NCBI RefSeq assembly: GCF_902506415.1
Contig: NZ_LR733275.1
Span: 3,753,856 to 3,817,855 of the forward strand
DNA from: Massilia sp. 9I
Lineage (GTDB): Bacteria > Pseudomonadota > Gammaproteobacteria > Burkholderiales > Burkholderiaceae_D
DNA length: 64,000 nt
Reading direction: 5' to 3'
How positions within the stretch are numbered: the first letter of the stretch is position 1; each line of letters opens with the position of its first letter. This document shows positions 54,001-62,506 of this stretch, piece after piece. The notes beneath the pieces are model-generated. The model saw only the letters and a list, made by a program, of their open reading frames with translations. It searched no databases and was not told where the DNA came from. Both the position numbers and the translations under genes were made by a program.

Positions 54001-55749
54001 ATCTTCCTGGACCCGACCCCTGACGTCGCGGTCTCGTTCAAGGAACGCGAGCGCATGTTCGCGCTGCCGCGTTCGTCGTGGGAAGACTATGACAAGAGCC
54101 TGATCTCGCAGGGCGGCGGCGTGTACCCGCGCAGCGCGCGTTCGATCGAGCTGACCCCGGAAGTCCGTGCAGCCCTGGACATCAAGGAAACCTCGCTGTC
54201 GCCGGAAGAGCTGATGCACCGCATCCTGCTGGCGCCGGTGGACCTGTTCTACAACGGCGGCATCGGCACCTATATCAAGGCGTCCAATGAAACCCACGCC
54301 CAGGTGAAGGACCGCGCCAACGACCGCATCCGCGTCAACGGCAACGAACTGCGCTGCAAGGTGGTGGCCGAGGGCGGCAACCTGGGCGCGACCCAGGCCG
54401 GCCGTATCGAATTCGCCCTCGCCGGCGGCCGCATCTTCACCGATGCGATCGACAACTCGGCGGGTGTGGACTGCTCCGACCACGAAGTCAACATCAAGAT
54501 CTGGCTGGACACCGAAGTCAACGCGGGCGAACTGCCGGAAGCCGACCGTAACCGCGTGCTGAACGAAATGACCGGCGCCGTGGAAGACCTGGTCCTGCGC
54601 GACAACACCCTGCAAACCCACCTCCTGACCCGCGAGGCGCAGGCACAGGCCACCGCTTCGGTGGTCGATGGCTACGCCGCCTTGATCAGCAACCTGGAAT
54701 CGGAAGGCGCCGTCAACCGCGAGCTGGAACAGCTGCCGAGCGACACCGAGCTGCAGCGCCGCAAGGCACTGGGCCTGGGCCTCTCCGCACCGGAACTGGC
54801 GGTGGTGATCGCCAACGTCAAGAACCGCTTCAAGCGCACCCTCGCGGCGATCGACCTGACCGGCGAGAGCTGGGCGGATTCGCTGCTGCGTCCTTACTTC
54901 CCGGCCCAGCTGGTTGCCACCCGCGATCCGCTGAAGCACCCGCTGGCCAACGCCATCCTGGCAACCGTGCTGGCTAACGAAGCGGTCAACCGCTGCGGTC
55001 CGCTGATGCTGCGTGACCTGGCTGCCGAGCACCGCGTCGAGGAAACCGAAGTGGTGAAGGCCTGGGCCCGCGCCTGGTCGGCACTGCACCTGGCGCCGGT
55101 GTTCGACGCGCTCGACGCCGATGCGCTGAAGGTGCCGCGTGACGTGTCGATGGCGGTCGATGCGCGCACCCGTGCGCTGCTGCGCGCCGTGATCGAAGGC
55201 GTGCTGTCGCTGCCAGCCGGTACCGACGGCATGGCCGAGCTGTCGACGCTGTTCGGCCAGGCCGACCAGCTGCGTTCGCTCACCCCGGCCCGTTCGGAAG
55301 CCGATGGCCACAGCGGCCTGCCATCGTCCTTCACCGCGGCCTGGAAGGCGGTCGAGACCATCGAGTCGCTGGCCACCTTCCTGTTCGCGGCGGTCTCGGT
55401 CCAGCGTCCGAGCGGCATGAGCCTGGCCCAGTTCCTGCAGGTCGGCATGGCCCTGCGCCAGCAGGCCGGCATCGACACGCTCGAGCGCGGCCTGAAGCTG
55501 CCGGCGCAGAGCAAGTCGCAGGAACAGCTGCGCAACTATGCGATGCAGGCCCTGCGCCGCACCCAGCAGCGCCTGCTGCTGCAGGTGATCGAGCGCGCCG
55601 GCCAGGGCGGCGACCCGCTGGCAGCCGTCAAGCAAGTGACGGAAGCGCGCGGCCTGACCGGCTTCGCACAGCCGGTCGAGCTGGAGCAGGCGATGCTGGA
55701 CGTTTGGGCGCTGTCGGAAGGTTCGAGCCCGGACCGCCTGGCTGCCTGA
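51040..55749 (+). CDS. gdhB: NAD-specific glutamate dehydrogenase, large (180 kDa) class
   Basis: A 1569-residue enzyme of the large GDH180 class that deaminates glutamate to 2-oxoglutarate with NAD. The N-terminal region carries regulatory ACT-like domains; the catalytic core lies at about 730-1240, with [45 protein letters not shown] and [20 protein letters not shown]. It stands inside the AST cluster, between astB and astE, so glutamate from arginine can go straight to the TCA cycle. In Pseudomonas the NAD-GDH gene is likewise ArgR-controlled. GGAGAAG precedes the ATG. The symbol follows Pseudomonas usage. Confidence 0.93.
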   Translation: [1569 protein letters not shown]

Positions 55750-55753
55750 GCCG

Positions 55754-56755
55754 ATGAGCGCAGCCGCTAACTCTGCGCTGCCGGAAGCGGTGCGCGCGCT
55801 GGCCGAAGCCGACTTCGGCGCGGTCGCGCAGCGCTTCGCGCAGGCCGGCTTCACGGTCAGCCTGCCGGCCACCGGCATCCTCACGGTGAAGCATGCTGCT
55901 CCAGATGCAGCGCGGCCCGCCGTGCTGGTGTCGGTGGGCGTGCATGGCGACGAGACCGGGCCGATCGAGATGGTGGCCTGGCTGATCGAAGCCCTGGCGC
56001 GCACTCCGCGCGAACTCGCGGTGGACCTGATGCTGTGCGTCGGGAACATCGACGCGATCGCGCAGGGCAAGCGTTTTATCGATGCAGACCTGAACCGCAT
56101 GTTCCGTACGGAGCGCGGTGCGCTGGCCTCCGCCTTCGAGGCGGCGCGTGCCGATGCCCTGATCGCCGCCACCTGCGCCTTCTTCGAAGGGGCAGGGCCA
56201 CAGCGCTGGCACCTCGACCTGCACACGGCGATCCGTCCCTCGCACTATCCGATGTTCGCGATCGTGCCCGAGATCATTCCTGATGCGCCACGCAAGGCGC
56301 TGATCGACTGGCTGGGGGAGGCGGCGATCGGCGCGGTCATCATGAACCCGAAATCGGTCGGCACCTACAGCTACTACTCGTCGGAGCACCATGGCGCCGC
56401 CGGCAGTACCGTGGAACTGGGGCGGGTCGGGACGCTGGGTCAGAATGACCTGTCGCAGTTCGCCGATGCGTCGAAGGCGCTGGACCGTTTGCTGCGCGGC
56501 CAGCCGGCCGCTGGGGCCAAGGCGGCGCCGCACGTGTTCGCGACGGCACGGCAGGTGGTCAAGCTGTCGGATGCGTTCAGCATGTCGGTGGGCCGCGAGA
56601 CCTGGAACTTCACGCCGATGAAGAGGGGCGAGGTCATCGCGACGGATGGCGATACCGTGTACAAGGTCGAGCATGACGAGGAGCTGGTCGTGTTCCCGAA
56701 TCCGGACGTACGGGTTGGGCTACGCGCCGGCTTGATGGTCACGCGCATCGGCTGA
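55754..56755 (+). CDS. astE: Succinylglutamate desuccinylase
   Basis: A 333-residue zinc enzyme of the M14-like AspA/AstE family that removes succinate from N-succinylglutamate, the last AST step. VGVHGDETGPIEMVAWL holds the HxxE zinc ligands, then RMFRTERG, RWHLDLHTAIRPSHYP with the third ligand, and STVELGRVG with the catalytic Glu. It starts four bases after the glutamate dehydrogenase stop, so those two are co-transcribed. Confidence 0.93.
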   Translation: MSAAANSALPEAVRALAEADFGAVAQRFAQAGFTVSLPATGILTVKHAAPDAARPAVLVSVGVHGDETGPIEMVAWLIEALARTPRELAVDLMLCVGNIDAIAQGKRFIDADLNRMFRTERGALASAFEAARADALIAATCAFFEGAGPQRWHLDLHTAIRPSHYPMFAIVPEIIPDAPRKALIDWLGEAAIGAVIMNPKSVGTYSYYSSEHHGAAGSTVELGRVGTLGQNDLSQFADASKALDRLLRGQPAAGAKAAPHVFATARQVVKLSDAFSMSVGRETWNFTPMKRGEVIATDGDTVYKVEHDEELVVFPNPDVRVGLRAGLMVTRIG

Positions 56756-56826
56756 TTGCGGGCAAGCCCGCAGCAGCCTTTTCCTTCGCAAGCTAGACTG
56801 GGGCCTTTGCATCTCGCGGAGGCCTC

Positions 56827-57945
56827 ATGTCCAGCATGCTTTTCTCCCCAGTCACCCTGGGTCCCCTGCAACTCCCCAACCGCATCGCGATCGCCCCGAT
56901 GTGCCAGTATTCAAGCGTCGACGGCTTGCCGACCGACTGGCACATGATCCACCTGGGCGGCCTGGCCCTGTCCGGCGCCGGCCTGCTCATCATCGAAGCG
57001 ACGGCGGTGACGCCGGAAGGCCGCATCTCGCCGGACGACCTGGGCCTGTGGTCCGACGCGCATCAGGAAGCGCTCAGGCCCATCGTCGCCGCCATCCGCC
57101 GTCATTCACCCATCAAGGTCGCCGTCCAGCTGGCCCACGCCGGCCGCAAGGCCTCGAGCGAGGTGCCGTGGGAAGGCGGCGCCAACATCCCGCCTGGCCA
57201 GCCGCGCGGCTGGCAGACCGTCGCGCCGTCGAACCTGCCGCACGCCGACGGCGAGACCGTGCCGCTGGCGCTCGACCGGGAAGGGCTGGCGCGCATCCGC
57301 GACGGCTTCGTGCAGGCCGCGCGCCGCGCCCATGCGCTGGGGCTGGACGGCATCGAGCTGCACGGCGCCCACGGCTACCTGCTGCACCAGTTCCTCTCGC
57401 CGCTATCGAATGCCCGCGAGGACGAATATGGCGGTTCGCTGGAGAACAGGATGCGCTTTCCGCTTGAGGTCTTCGACGCCGTGCGCGCCGCCGTGCCCAA
57501 AGAGATGGCGGTGGGCATGCGCATCTCGGCCACCGACTGGGTCGAGGGCGGCTGGGAGATCAAGCAGAGCGTGCGCTTCGCGCGCGAGCTGCAGGCGCGC
57601 GGCTGCGACTTCATCCACGTGTCCAGCGGCGGCCTGTCGCCACTGCAGAAGATCCCGGTCGCCCCGGGCTACCAGGTCGAATTCGCACAGCGCATCAAGG
57701 AGGAGACCGGCATGCCGACCATCGGCGTGGGCCTGATCACCGAGGCGCAGCAGGCGGAAGACATCCTGCAGCAGGGTCAGGCCGACGTCATCGGGCTGGC
57801 GCGCGCCATGCTGTACGACCCGCGCTGGCCCTGGCATGCGGCGGCCCAGCTGGGCGACCAGGTGTTCGCACCGCCCCAGTACTGGCGTTCGCAGCCCCGG
57901 GAATACAAGGCGCTGTTCGGCAGTACGCGCCTGGGGCAGCGCTGA
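56827..57945 (+). CDS. NADH:flavin oxidoreductase, old yellow enzyme family (YqjM/NamA-like)
   Basis: A 372-residue FMN-dependent TIM-barrel enzyme. IAIAPMCQYSSVDGLPTDWH is the thermophilic-like/YqjM opening with the Cys that tunes FMN; VQLAHAGRKAS, GIELHGAHGYLLHQFLSPLSN with the substrate His pair, and RAMLYDPRWPWHAA follow. Such enzymes reduce activated C=C bonds and nitro compounds with NADPH; the natural substrate is unknown. GCGGAGG precedes the ATG. It follows astE by 71 bases. Confidence 0.92.
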   Translation: MSSMLFSPVTLGPLQLPNRIAIAPMCQYSSVDGLPTDWHMIHLGGLALSGAGLLIIEATAVTPEGRISPDDLGLWSDAHQEALRPIVAAIRRHSPIKVAVQLAHAGRKASSEVPWEGGANIPPGQPRGWQTVAPSNLPHADGETVPLALDREGLARIRDGFVQAARRAHALGLDGIELHGAHGYLLHQFLSPLSNAREDEYGGSLENRMRFPLEVFDAVRAAVPKEMAVGMRISATDWVEGGWEIKQSVRFARELQARGCDFIHVSSGGLSPLQKIPVAPGYQVEFAQRIKEETGMPTIGVGLITEAQQAEDILQQGQADVIGLARAMLYDPRWPWHAAAQLGDQVFAPPQYWRSQPREYKALFGSTRLGQR

Positions 57946-58076
57946 CAGGCTGTCGGCGCTCGCGCCGCCCAGGCGCAGCTCAGCCGGCGTTTCTTGCAGC
58001 CTGTCGCATGGGTGGGGCGGGGTGGCAGGGCGATTGTTAAAGTCGCATCTGTCAACAACCACCCGGGATTCATGCC

Positions 58077-58955
58077 ATGCGTTCGCCACGACCACTTCTT
58101 GTCCTTGCCACCCTTGCCGCCGTCGCTGCCATGAGCGGCTGCGCCATCATCGTCGCGCCGAACGACGGCGACGTGCGCATGCAGTCGGTGTTCAGCAACA
58201 GTACGGTCGAAGGCAATGGCATCGCGGCGCGCGACCAGCGCCAGGTGGCCGCGCACGGCGAGCTCGATGTGAGCGGCTCGATGCAGGTCGAGGTGCGCGT
58301 CGGTCCCACGCCTTCGCTGCTGGTCGAAGCCGACGGCAACCTGCTGCCCTACATCCGCACCGAGGAACGGGGCAACACCCTCAAGATCTACAACGAGCGC
58401 CAGCTGCGCAGCCAGAATCCGGTGCGCATCGTGGTCACCACGCCGCGCCTGACCGAGGTGAATGCCTCGGGCTCCGGCCAGATCCATGTGCGCGACCTGA
58501 ACGGGTCGCCGCTGGAAGTGCGCAAGAGCGGTTCCGGCCAGGTGCGCCTGGCGGGCAAGGTGGACAGCCTGCTGGCGCGCGTGAGCGGCTCGGGCGTGCT
58601 CGATGCGGGTGAACTGAGCAGCGCCAGCGCCGACCTGGGCCTGTCGGGTTCGGGCCGCATGAACATCGGCGAAGTGCGCGGCGACTACCTGCGCGCCAGC
58701 GTGTCGGGTTCGGGCGTGCTGCAGGCCGGCGGTGCGGTGCGTTCGCTGAATGCCCGCGTGGCAGGTTCCGGCAACCTGGACCTGGCCAGCCTGTCGACCC
58801 AGGACGCCGACCTCGCGGCCGACGGCTCGGGCGGCATCCGCGCCACCGTCAAGCAGTCGCTGATCGCGCATGGCGGCGGTTCGGGCGGCATCCGCGTGTA
58901 CGGCCACCCGGCGCAGCGCAGCGTCAGCGGCCGCAACGTGCACCTGATCGATTGA
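58077..58955 (+). CDS. DUF2807 (head-GIN) lipoprotein
   Basis: A 292-residue predicted lipoprotein (lipobox MSGC). The mature part is a repeated beta-helix-like DUF2807 domain with SGSG turns recurring about every 15-20 residues (NASGSGQI, RKSGSGQV, RVSGSGVL, GLSGSGRM, SVSGSGVL, RVAGSGNL). The family is common on cell surfaces and may be adhesive or structural; no enzyme activity is implied. Its stop at 58955 abuts the stop of the converging hmp gene. Confidence 0.88.
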   Translation: MRSPRPLLVLATLAAVAAMSGCAIIVAPNDGDVRMQSVFSNSTVEGNGIAARDQRQVAAHGELDVSGSMQVEVRVGPTPSLLVEADGNLLPYIRTEERGNTLKIYNERQLRSQNPVRIVVTTPRLTEVNASGSGQIHVRDLNGSPLEVRKSGSGQVRLAGKVDSLLARVSGSGVLDAGELSSASADLGLSGSGRMNIGEVRGDYLRASVSGSGVLQAGGAVRSLNARVAGSGNLDLASLSTQDADLAADGSGGIRATVKQSLIAHGGGSGGIRVYGHPAQRSVSGRNVHLID

Positions 58956-60143
58956 TTACAGCAAATTGTCCAGCAGGTCCGGACCGAAGACCTCGCGGTG
59001 CAGGCGCGCCGCCGGGGCGCCGGCCGCCAGCAGGGCGTTCCACTGCGCCTGCATGAAGGGCAGCGGGCCGCACAGGTAGACCTCGGTCTCGGTACGCGGC
59101 CACGAAGGCAGGCGCTCGAGCATCATCTTCCCTTTCAATACACCGGCTTCTTCCCCCTCTTCGTGGAAGCTCACCACCTGCAGGTGCGGCATGCGCGCCT
59201 GCGCGGCCTGGATGTCGGCCTGGTGCGCATGCTGCGCCGTATTCCGCGCCGCATGGGCAAAGATCACGCGGCGTTCCGGATTGACCATCGCGATGCGGTT
59301 CAGCGCCGCGATCATCGGCGTGATGCCGACGCCCGCCGACAGGAACACCACCGGCTCGTTCGACTCGGTGTCGGGCAGGAAGTCGCCGAAGGGGTGGGTC
59401 ACGTTCAGCAGGTCGCCCACTTTCACGTTCTGGTGCAGCCAGGTCGAGACCTCGCCCGCCGCATGCGCGCCGCCATCCTCGCGCTTGACCGAGATGCGCA
59501 GGGAGTCCTTGCCGTTCGCGTCCGACAGGCTGTACTGGCGCAGCTGGCGGCGGCCGTCTTCGAAGTCGACCGCCACGCTGACGTACTGGCCCGCCTTGAA
59601 CGAGGGCAGGGCGCCGCCGTCCTGCGGGACAAAGCGGATCGAGATCACGTTCTCGCTCTCCCGCTCGACTGCCGTCACGCGCATCGCGCGGGTCTCGCCC
59701 GGCTGCACGCCGGCGTCCTCGTACATCTTCGCTTCCGCATCGATCAGCAGGCGCGCCAGCGAGGTATAGGCCTCTTCCCAGGCCGCAAGCAGCGGCTCGG
59801 TGGCGGCCTCGCCCAGCACCGTCTTGATCGCGCCAAGCAGGTGGTGGCCGACGATCGGGTAGTGGTCGGCGCGGATGCCCACCGACGCGTGCTTGTGCAC
59901 AATGCGGCTGACCACCGGGCCGAGCGCCGCGGCGTTGCCGATGTTGGCGGCATACGCGAACACGGCCGAGGCCAGCGATTGCTGCTGCACGCCGCTGGTC
60001 TGGTTACCCATGTTGAACAGATTCTTCAGCTCCGGATGGGCCTCGAACATGCTGCGGTAGAAGGTGGTGGTGATGGCCAGGCCGTGTTCGCGCAGGACGG
60101 GAACGGAAGCGTCGATGTAGGGGCGGGAAGCGTTCGAGATCAT
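58956..60143 (-). CDS. hmp: Flavohemoglobin / nitric oxide dioxygenase
   Basis: A 395-residue two-domain protein that turns NO plus O2 into nitrate with NAD(P)H. The globin domain (about 1-140) holds the proximal-His region VSRIVHKHASVGIRADHYPIVG. The FAD domain has RQYSLSDA, and the NAD domain AGVGITPMIAALN and LCGPLPFM. AAGGAA precedes the ATG. An NsrR-type palindrome overlaps its promoter, so NO should relieve repression. It converges with, and touches, the DUF2807 gene. Confidence 0.95.
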   Translation of the reverse strand: MISNASRPYIDASVPVLREHGLAITTTFYRSMFEAHPELKNLFNMGNQTSGVQQQSLASAVFAYAANIGNAAALGPVVSRIVHKHASVGIRADHYPIVGHHLLGAIKTVLGEAATEPLLAAWEEAYTSLARLLIDAEAKMYEDAGVQPGETRAMRVTAVERESENVISIRFVPQDGGALPSFKAGQYVSVAVDFEDGRRQLRQYSLSDANGKDSLRISVKREDGGAHAAGEVSTWLHQNVKVGDLLNVTHPFGDFLPDTESNEPVVFLSAGVGITPMIAALNRIAMVNPERRVIFAHAARNTAQHAHQADIQAAQARMPHLQVVSFHEEGEEAGVLKGKMMLERLPSWPRTETEVYLCGPLPFMQAQWNALLAAGAPAARLHREVFGPDLLDNLL

Positions 60144-60232
60144 GGTGAAATTCCTTATTGATTCATTATTTATGCATGTTTAAAGCCAAAAAATGGTCCG
60201 GACTGGATCGTGTGCACCGTGCGGACGCGCTC

Positions 60233-60265
60233 ATTCTAACAAAAGATGTTTATGAAGTGCATCTT
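60233..60265 (-). promoter_or_regulatory. NsrR-type operator over the hmp promoter
   Basis: A 23-base imperfect palindrome at 60243-60265 begins AAGATG and ends CATCTT. It matches about 18 of 22 fixed bases of the NsrR consensus (AAGATGCATTT-N-AAATGCATCTT). Reading on the minus strand it covers the region before a -10-like TAGAAT (60233-60238), so a bound repressor would block hmp. NsrR is an Fe-S protein that lets go when it meets NO. The nsrR gene itself is not in this window. Confidence 0.82.
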
Positions 60266-60302
60266 TATGCAAACTATTTTATTGGAAAAATTCAACTGCT
60301 CT

Positions 60303-60308
60303 TATAAT
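60303..60308 (+). promoter_or_regulatory. Candidate -10 for the amino-acid permease gene
   Basis: TATAAT at 60303-60308 lies 64 bases before the permease start. A TTGGAA at 60282-60287 could be a -35 with a short 15-base gap. It is outside the NsrR site, which lies further upstream. Confidence 0.45.
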
Positions 60309-60372
60309 CGCAGCTTTTGACCGGCGGCCGATTGCGTGCCGTCGAAGACGCCGCCAATTCAAAGGACATGCC

Positions 60373-61836
60373 GTGAATCTGACCCTGGGCCAAAAGCTGA
60401 TCCGCACTAAAACAGCTGAACGTCACCACGACGATGGCGACAGTGCCGGAGGCGGCCTGCAACGTTCGCTCGGCCTGTTCCCGCTGACCATGATCGGTGT
60501 CGGCGCCACCATCGGTACCGGCATCTTCTTCACCATGGTCGAGGCGGTGCCGAAGGCCGGTCCGGCCGTGATCCTGTCCTTCCTCCTTGCCGCTCTCACC
60601 GCCGGACTGACCGCGCTGTGCTACGCCGAGCTGGCGGGCCGCGTGCCGGCCGCAGGCTCCTCGTATTCCTTCGCCTACGCCACCGTCGGCGAGTTCGCCG
60701 CCTTCATCGTCGCGGCCTGCCTCCTGCTCGAATACGGCCTGGCCGGCAGCGCGGTGGCGATCGGCTGGTCGGACTACCTGAACAACTTCCTGATGAACGC
60801 CTTCGGCTGGGAGATCCCGGCGCACTTGCGCTCGCCGATGTTCGTGTCGGACCACCACAACGTCCACTTCAGCCCGGGTAACTTCAACCTGCCGCCGGTG
60901 ATCCTGATCGCCATGTGCTGCATCCTGCTGATCCGCGGCACCAAGGAATCGGCCACCACCAATGCCATCATGGTGCTGGTCAAGCTGGCGATCCTGATCT
61001 TCTTCTCGGTGATCGCGCTGACTGGCTTCGACGCCAACAACTTCACGCCCTTCTTCAACCCGGACAAGGAGAGCGGTTTCGTGGGCATGGCCGGCGTGAC
61101 CGCCGCCGCCGGCACCGTGTTCTTCTCCTTCATCGGCCTGGACACCATCGCCACCGCCGGCGAAGAGACCAATAACCCGCGCCGCAACGTCCCGATCGGG
61201 ATCCTGGCCGCGCTGCTGATCGTGACCGTCTTCTACCTGCTGGTAGCCGTCGCCGCGATGGGCGCCCAGTCTTCGCACATGTTCGCGGGCCAGCAGGCCG
61301 GCCTGTCGGTGATCCTGCAGAACGTGACCGGCCAGGCCTGGCCGGCGCTGGTGCTGTCGGCGGGCGCCGTGGTGTCGGTGTTCTCGGTGACCCTGGTGAC
61401 GATCTACGGCCAGACCCGCATCCTGTACGCCATCAGCCGCGATGGCCTGATCCCCAAGACTTTCCAGAAGGTGAACAAGCGTACCCTGGCGCCGGTCAGC
61501 AATACCCTGATCGTTTGCGCCGTGGTCGCCGTCGTGGCCGGCCTGGTCGACTCCACCTTCCTGTGGGACATGGTGAGCATGGGTACCCTGACCGCCTTCA
61601 TCGTGGTATCGATCGCCGTGCCGGTGATCCGCGCCAAGCAGGGCCGCGGCGAGCCGGGCAACTTCCGCGTACCCTTCGGCCCCTACCTGATCCCGGGCCT
61701 GTCGATCTGCGCCTGCCTGTACATCATGAAGGACCTGTCGCCAGCCACCTTCCGCGTGTTCTTCATCTGGATGGCCGTGGCAGTGGCTACCTACTTCCTG
61801 TACAGCGTGCGCCACAGCCGGCTGAACAAGGGCTAG
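60373..61836 (+). CDS. APC-superfamily amino acid permease (cationic amino acid transporter-like)
   Basis: A 487-residue inner-membrane transporter with about 12-14 helices. MIGVGATIGTGIFFTM is the APC first-helix motif, and FFSFIGLDTIATAGEETNNPRRNVP matches the CAT/YfnA group. It imports amino acids with protons; arginine or other cationic ones are possible given the nearby AST genes, but that is inference. The start is GTG at 60373, with AAAGGA seven bases upstream; the ATG at 60368 is out of frame. The next gene begins four bases after its stop. Confidence 0.9.
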   Translation: MNLTLGQKLIRTKTAERHHDDGDSAGGGLQRSLGLFPLTMIGVGATIGTGIFFTMVEAVPKAGPAVILSFLLAALTAGLTALCYAELAGRVPAAGSSYSFAYATVGEFAAFIVAACLLLEYGLAGSAVAIGWSDYLNNFLMNAFGWEIPAHLRSPMFVSDHHNVHFSPGNFNLPPVILIAMCCILLIRGTKESATTNAIMVLVKLAILIFFSVIALTGFDANNFTPFFNPDKESGFVGMAGVTAAAGTVFFSFIGLDTIATAGEETNNPRRNVPIGILAALLIVTVFYLLVAVAAMGAQSSHMFAGQQAGLSVILQNVTGQAWPALVLSAGAVVSVFSVTLVTIYGQTRILYAISRDGLIPKTFQKVNKRTLAPVSNTLIVCAVVAVVAGLVDSTFLWDMVSMGTLTAFIVVSIAVPVIRAKQGRGEPGNFRVPFGPYLIPGLSICACLYIMKDLSPATFRVFFIWMAVAVATYFLYSVRHSRLNKG

Positions 61837-61840
61837 AAAA

Positions 61841-62506
61841 ATGGAGAAGTTCGAGCGGCGGCGCGACCGCTTTGCCCTGTTCGATGCGATGGACAGCGCC
61901 GCGGTCAACATCTGCTTCCCGCTCGAGCTTCCCGATTTCCGGGCCTGGTGCAAAGAGCAGGGCCTGGCGCCTTTCCACGTGCTCTTGTGCGCCGTACTGC
62001 GCTCGGTGCTAAAGGTCGAGAACTTCCGCTACCGTATCCTGGACGGCGAAGTGATCCGCATCGAGCGCCTGATCCCGTCCTTCACGGTGGTCAACCAGCA
62101 CAATGACCTGAATTTCGCCCAGTTCGACTGGTCCGACGACCTGCGCGAATTCGTCGCGCGCGGCGTCGCGGCGCGCGAGGCGGCCAGCAGCATGGCGGAG
62201 CTCAACATGGAATACGCCGCGCGCACGCCCCTGCAAGCCAAGGAGCAGGTCTTCGTCACCTGCATCCCCTGGCTCGCCTTTACCTCGATCCAGCATCCGA
62301 GCGCCTCGCTGGCGCAGCCGGACATCCCGTCCTTCGCCTGGGGGAAGTACCGCGACCTGCCTGCCGGCCGGCTGGAGCTGCCGTTCTCGGTGCAGGCGCA
62401 CCACGGCTTCGTCGACGGCTTCCACATCCACCAGCTGGCCGCTACCATCGCGGCCGAGCTGGAGACCATCATTTCGCCAGCGGTTTCACCACCTCGAGCA
62501 GGCTGA
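61841..62506 (+). CDS. Chloramphenicol acetyltransferase-like protein (type A fold)
   Basis: A 221-residue CAT-family trimer-type acetyltransferase. The catalytic His lies in AHHGFVDGFHIHQL (residues 186-199), the usual HHxxxDGxH motif; FTVVNQHNDLNFAQFDW and FVTCIPWLAFTSIQHP also match. It could transfer acetyl from acetyl-CoA to chloramphenicol or to another alcohol; chromosomal CAT-like genes are often not resistance genes. It follows the permease by four bases. Its 3' end overlaps the converging hydrolase gene by 38 bases. Confidence 0.85.
   Translation: MEKFERRRDRFALFDAMDSAAVNICFPLELPDFRAWCKEQGLAPFHVLLCAVLRSVLKVENFRYRILDGEVIRIERLIPSFTVVNQHNDLNFAQFDWSDDLREFVARGVAAREAASSMAELNMEYAARTPLQAKEQVFVTCIPWLAFTSIQHPSASLAQPDIPSFAWGKYRDLPAGRLELPFSVQAHHGFVDGFHIHQLAATIAAELETIISPAVSPPRAG

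Noticed and set aside
49321-56226. A 2301-codon open frame on the minus strand
   Set aside because: It is the antisense of astB, the glutamate dehydrogenase and astE; low-complexity His/Gln/Arg-rich translation is typical of antisense frames in GC-rich genes.
60368-60370. ATG as start of the amino-acid permease
   Set aside because: It is out of frame with the permease; GTG at 60373 is in frame and correctly spaced from AAAGGA.
61841-62506. CAT-like gene as an acquired resistance cassette
   Set aside because: Base composition matches its neighbours, it is in a tight unit with a permease gene and no mobile element is near.
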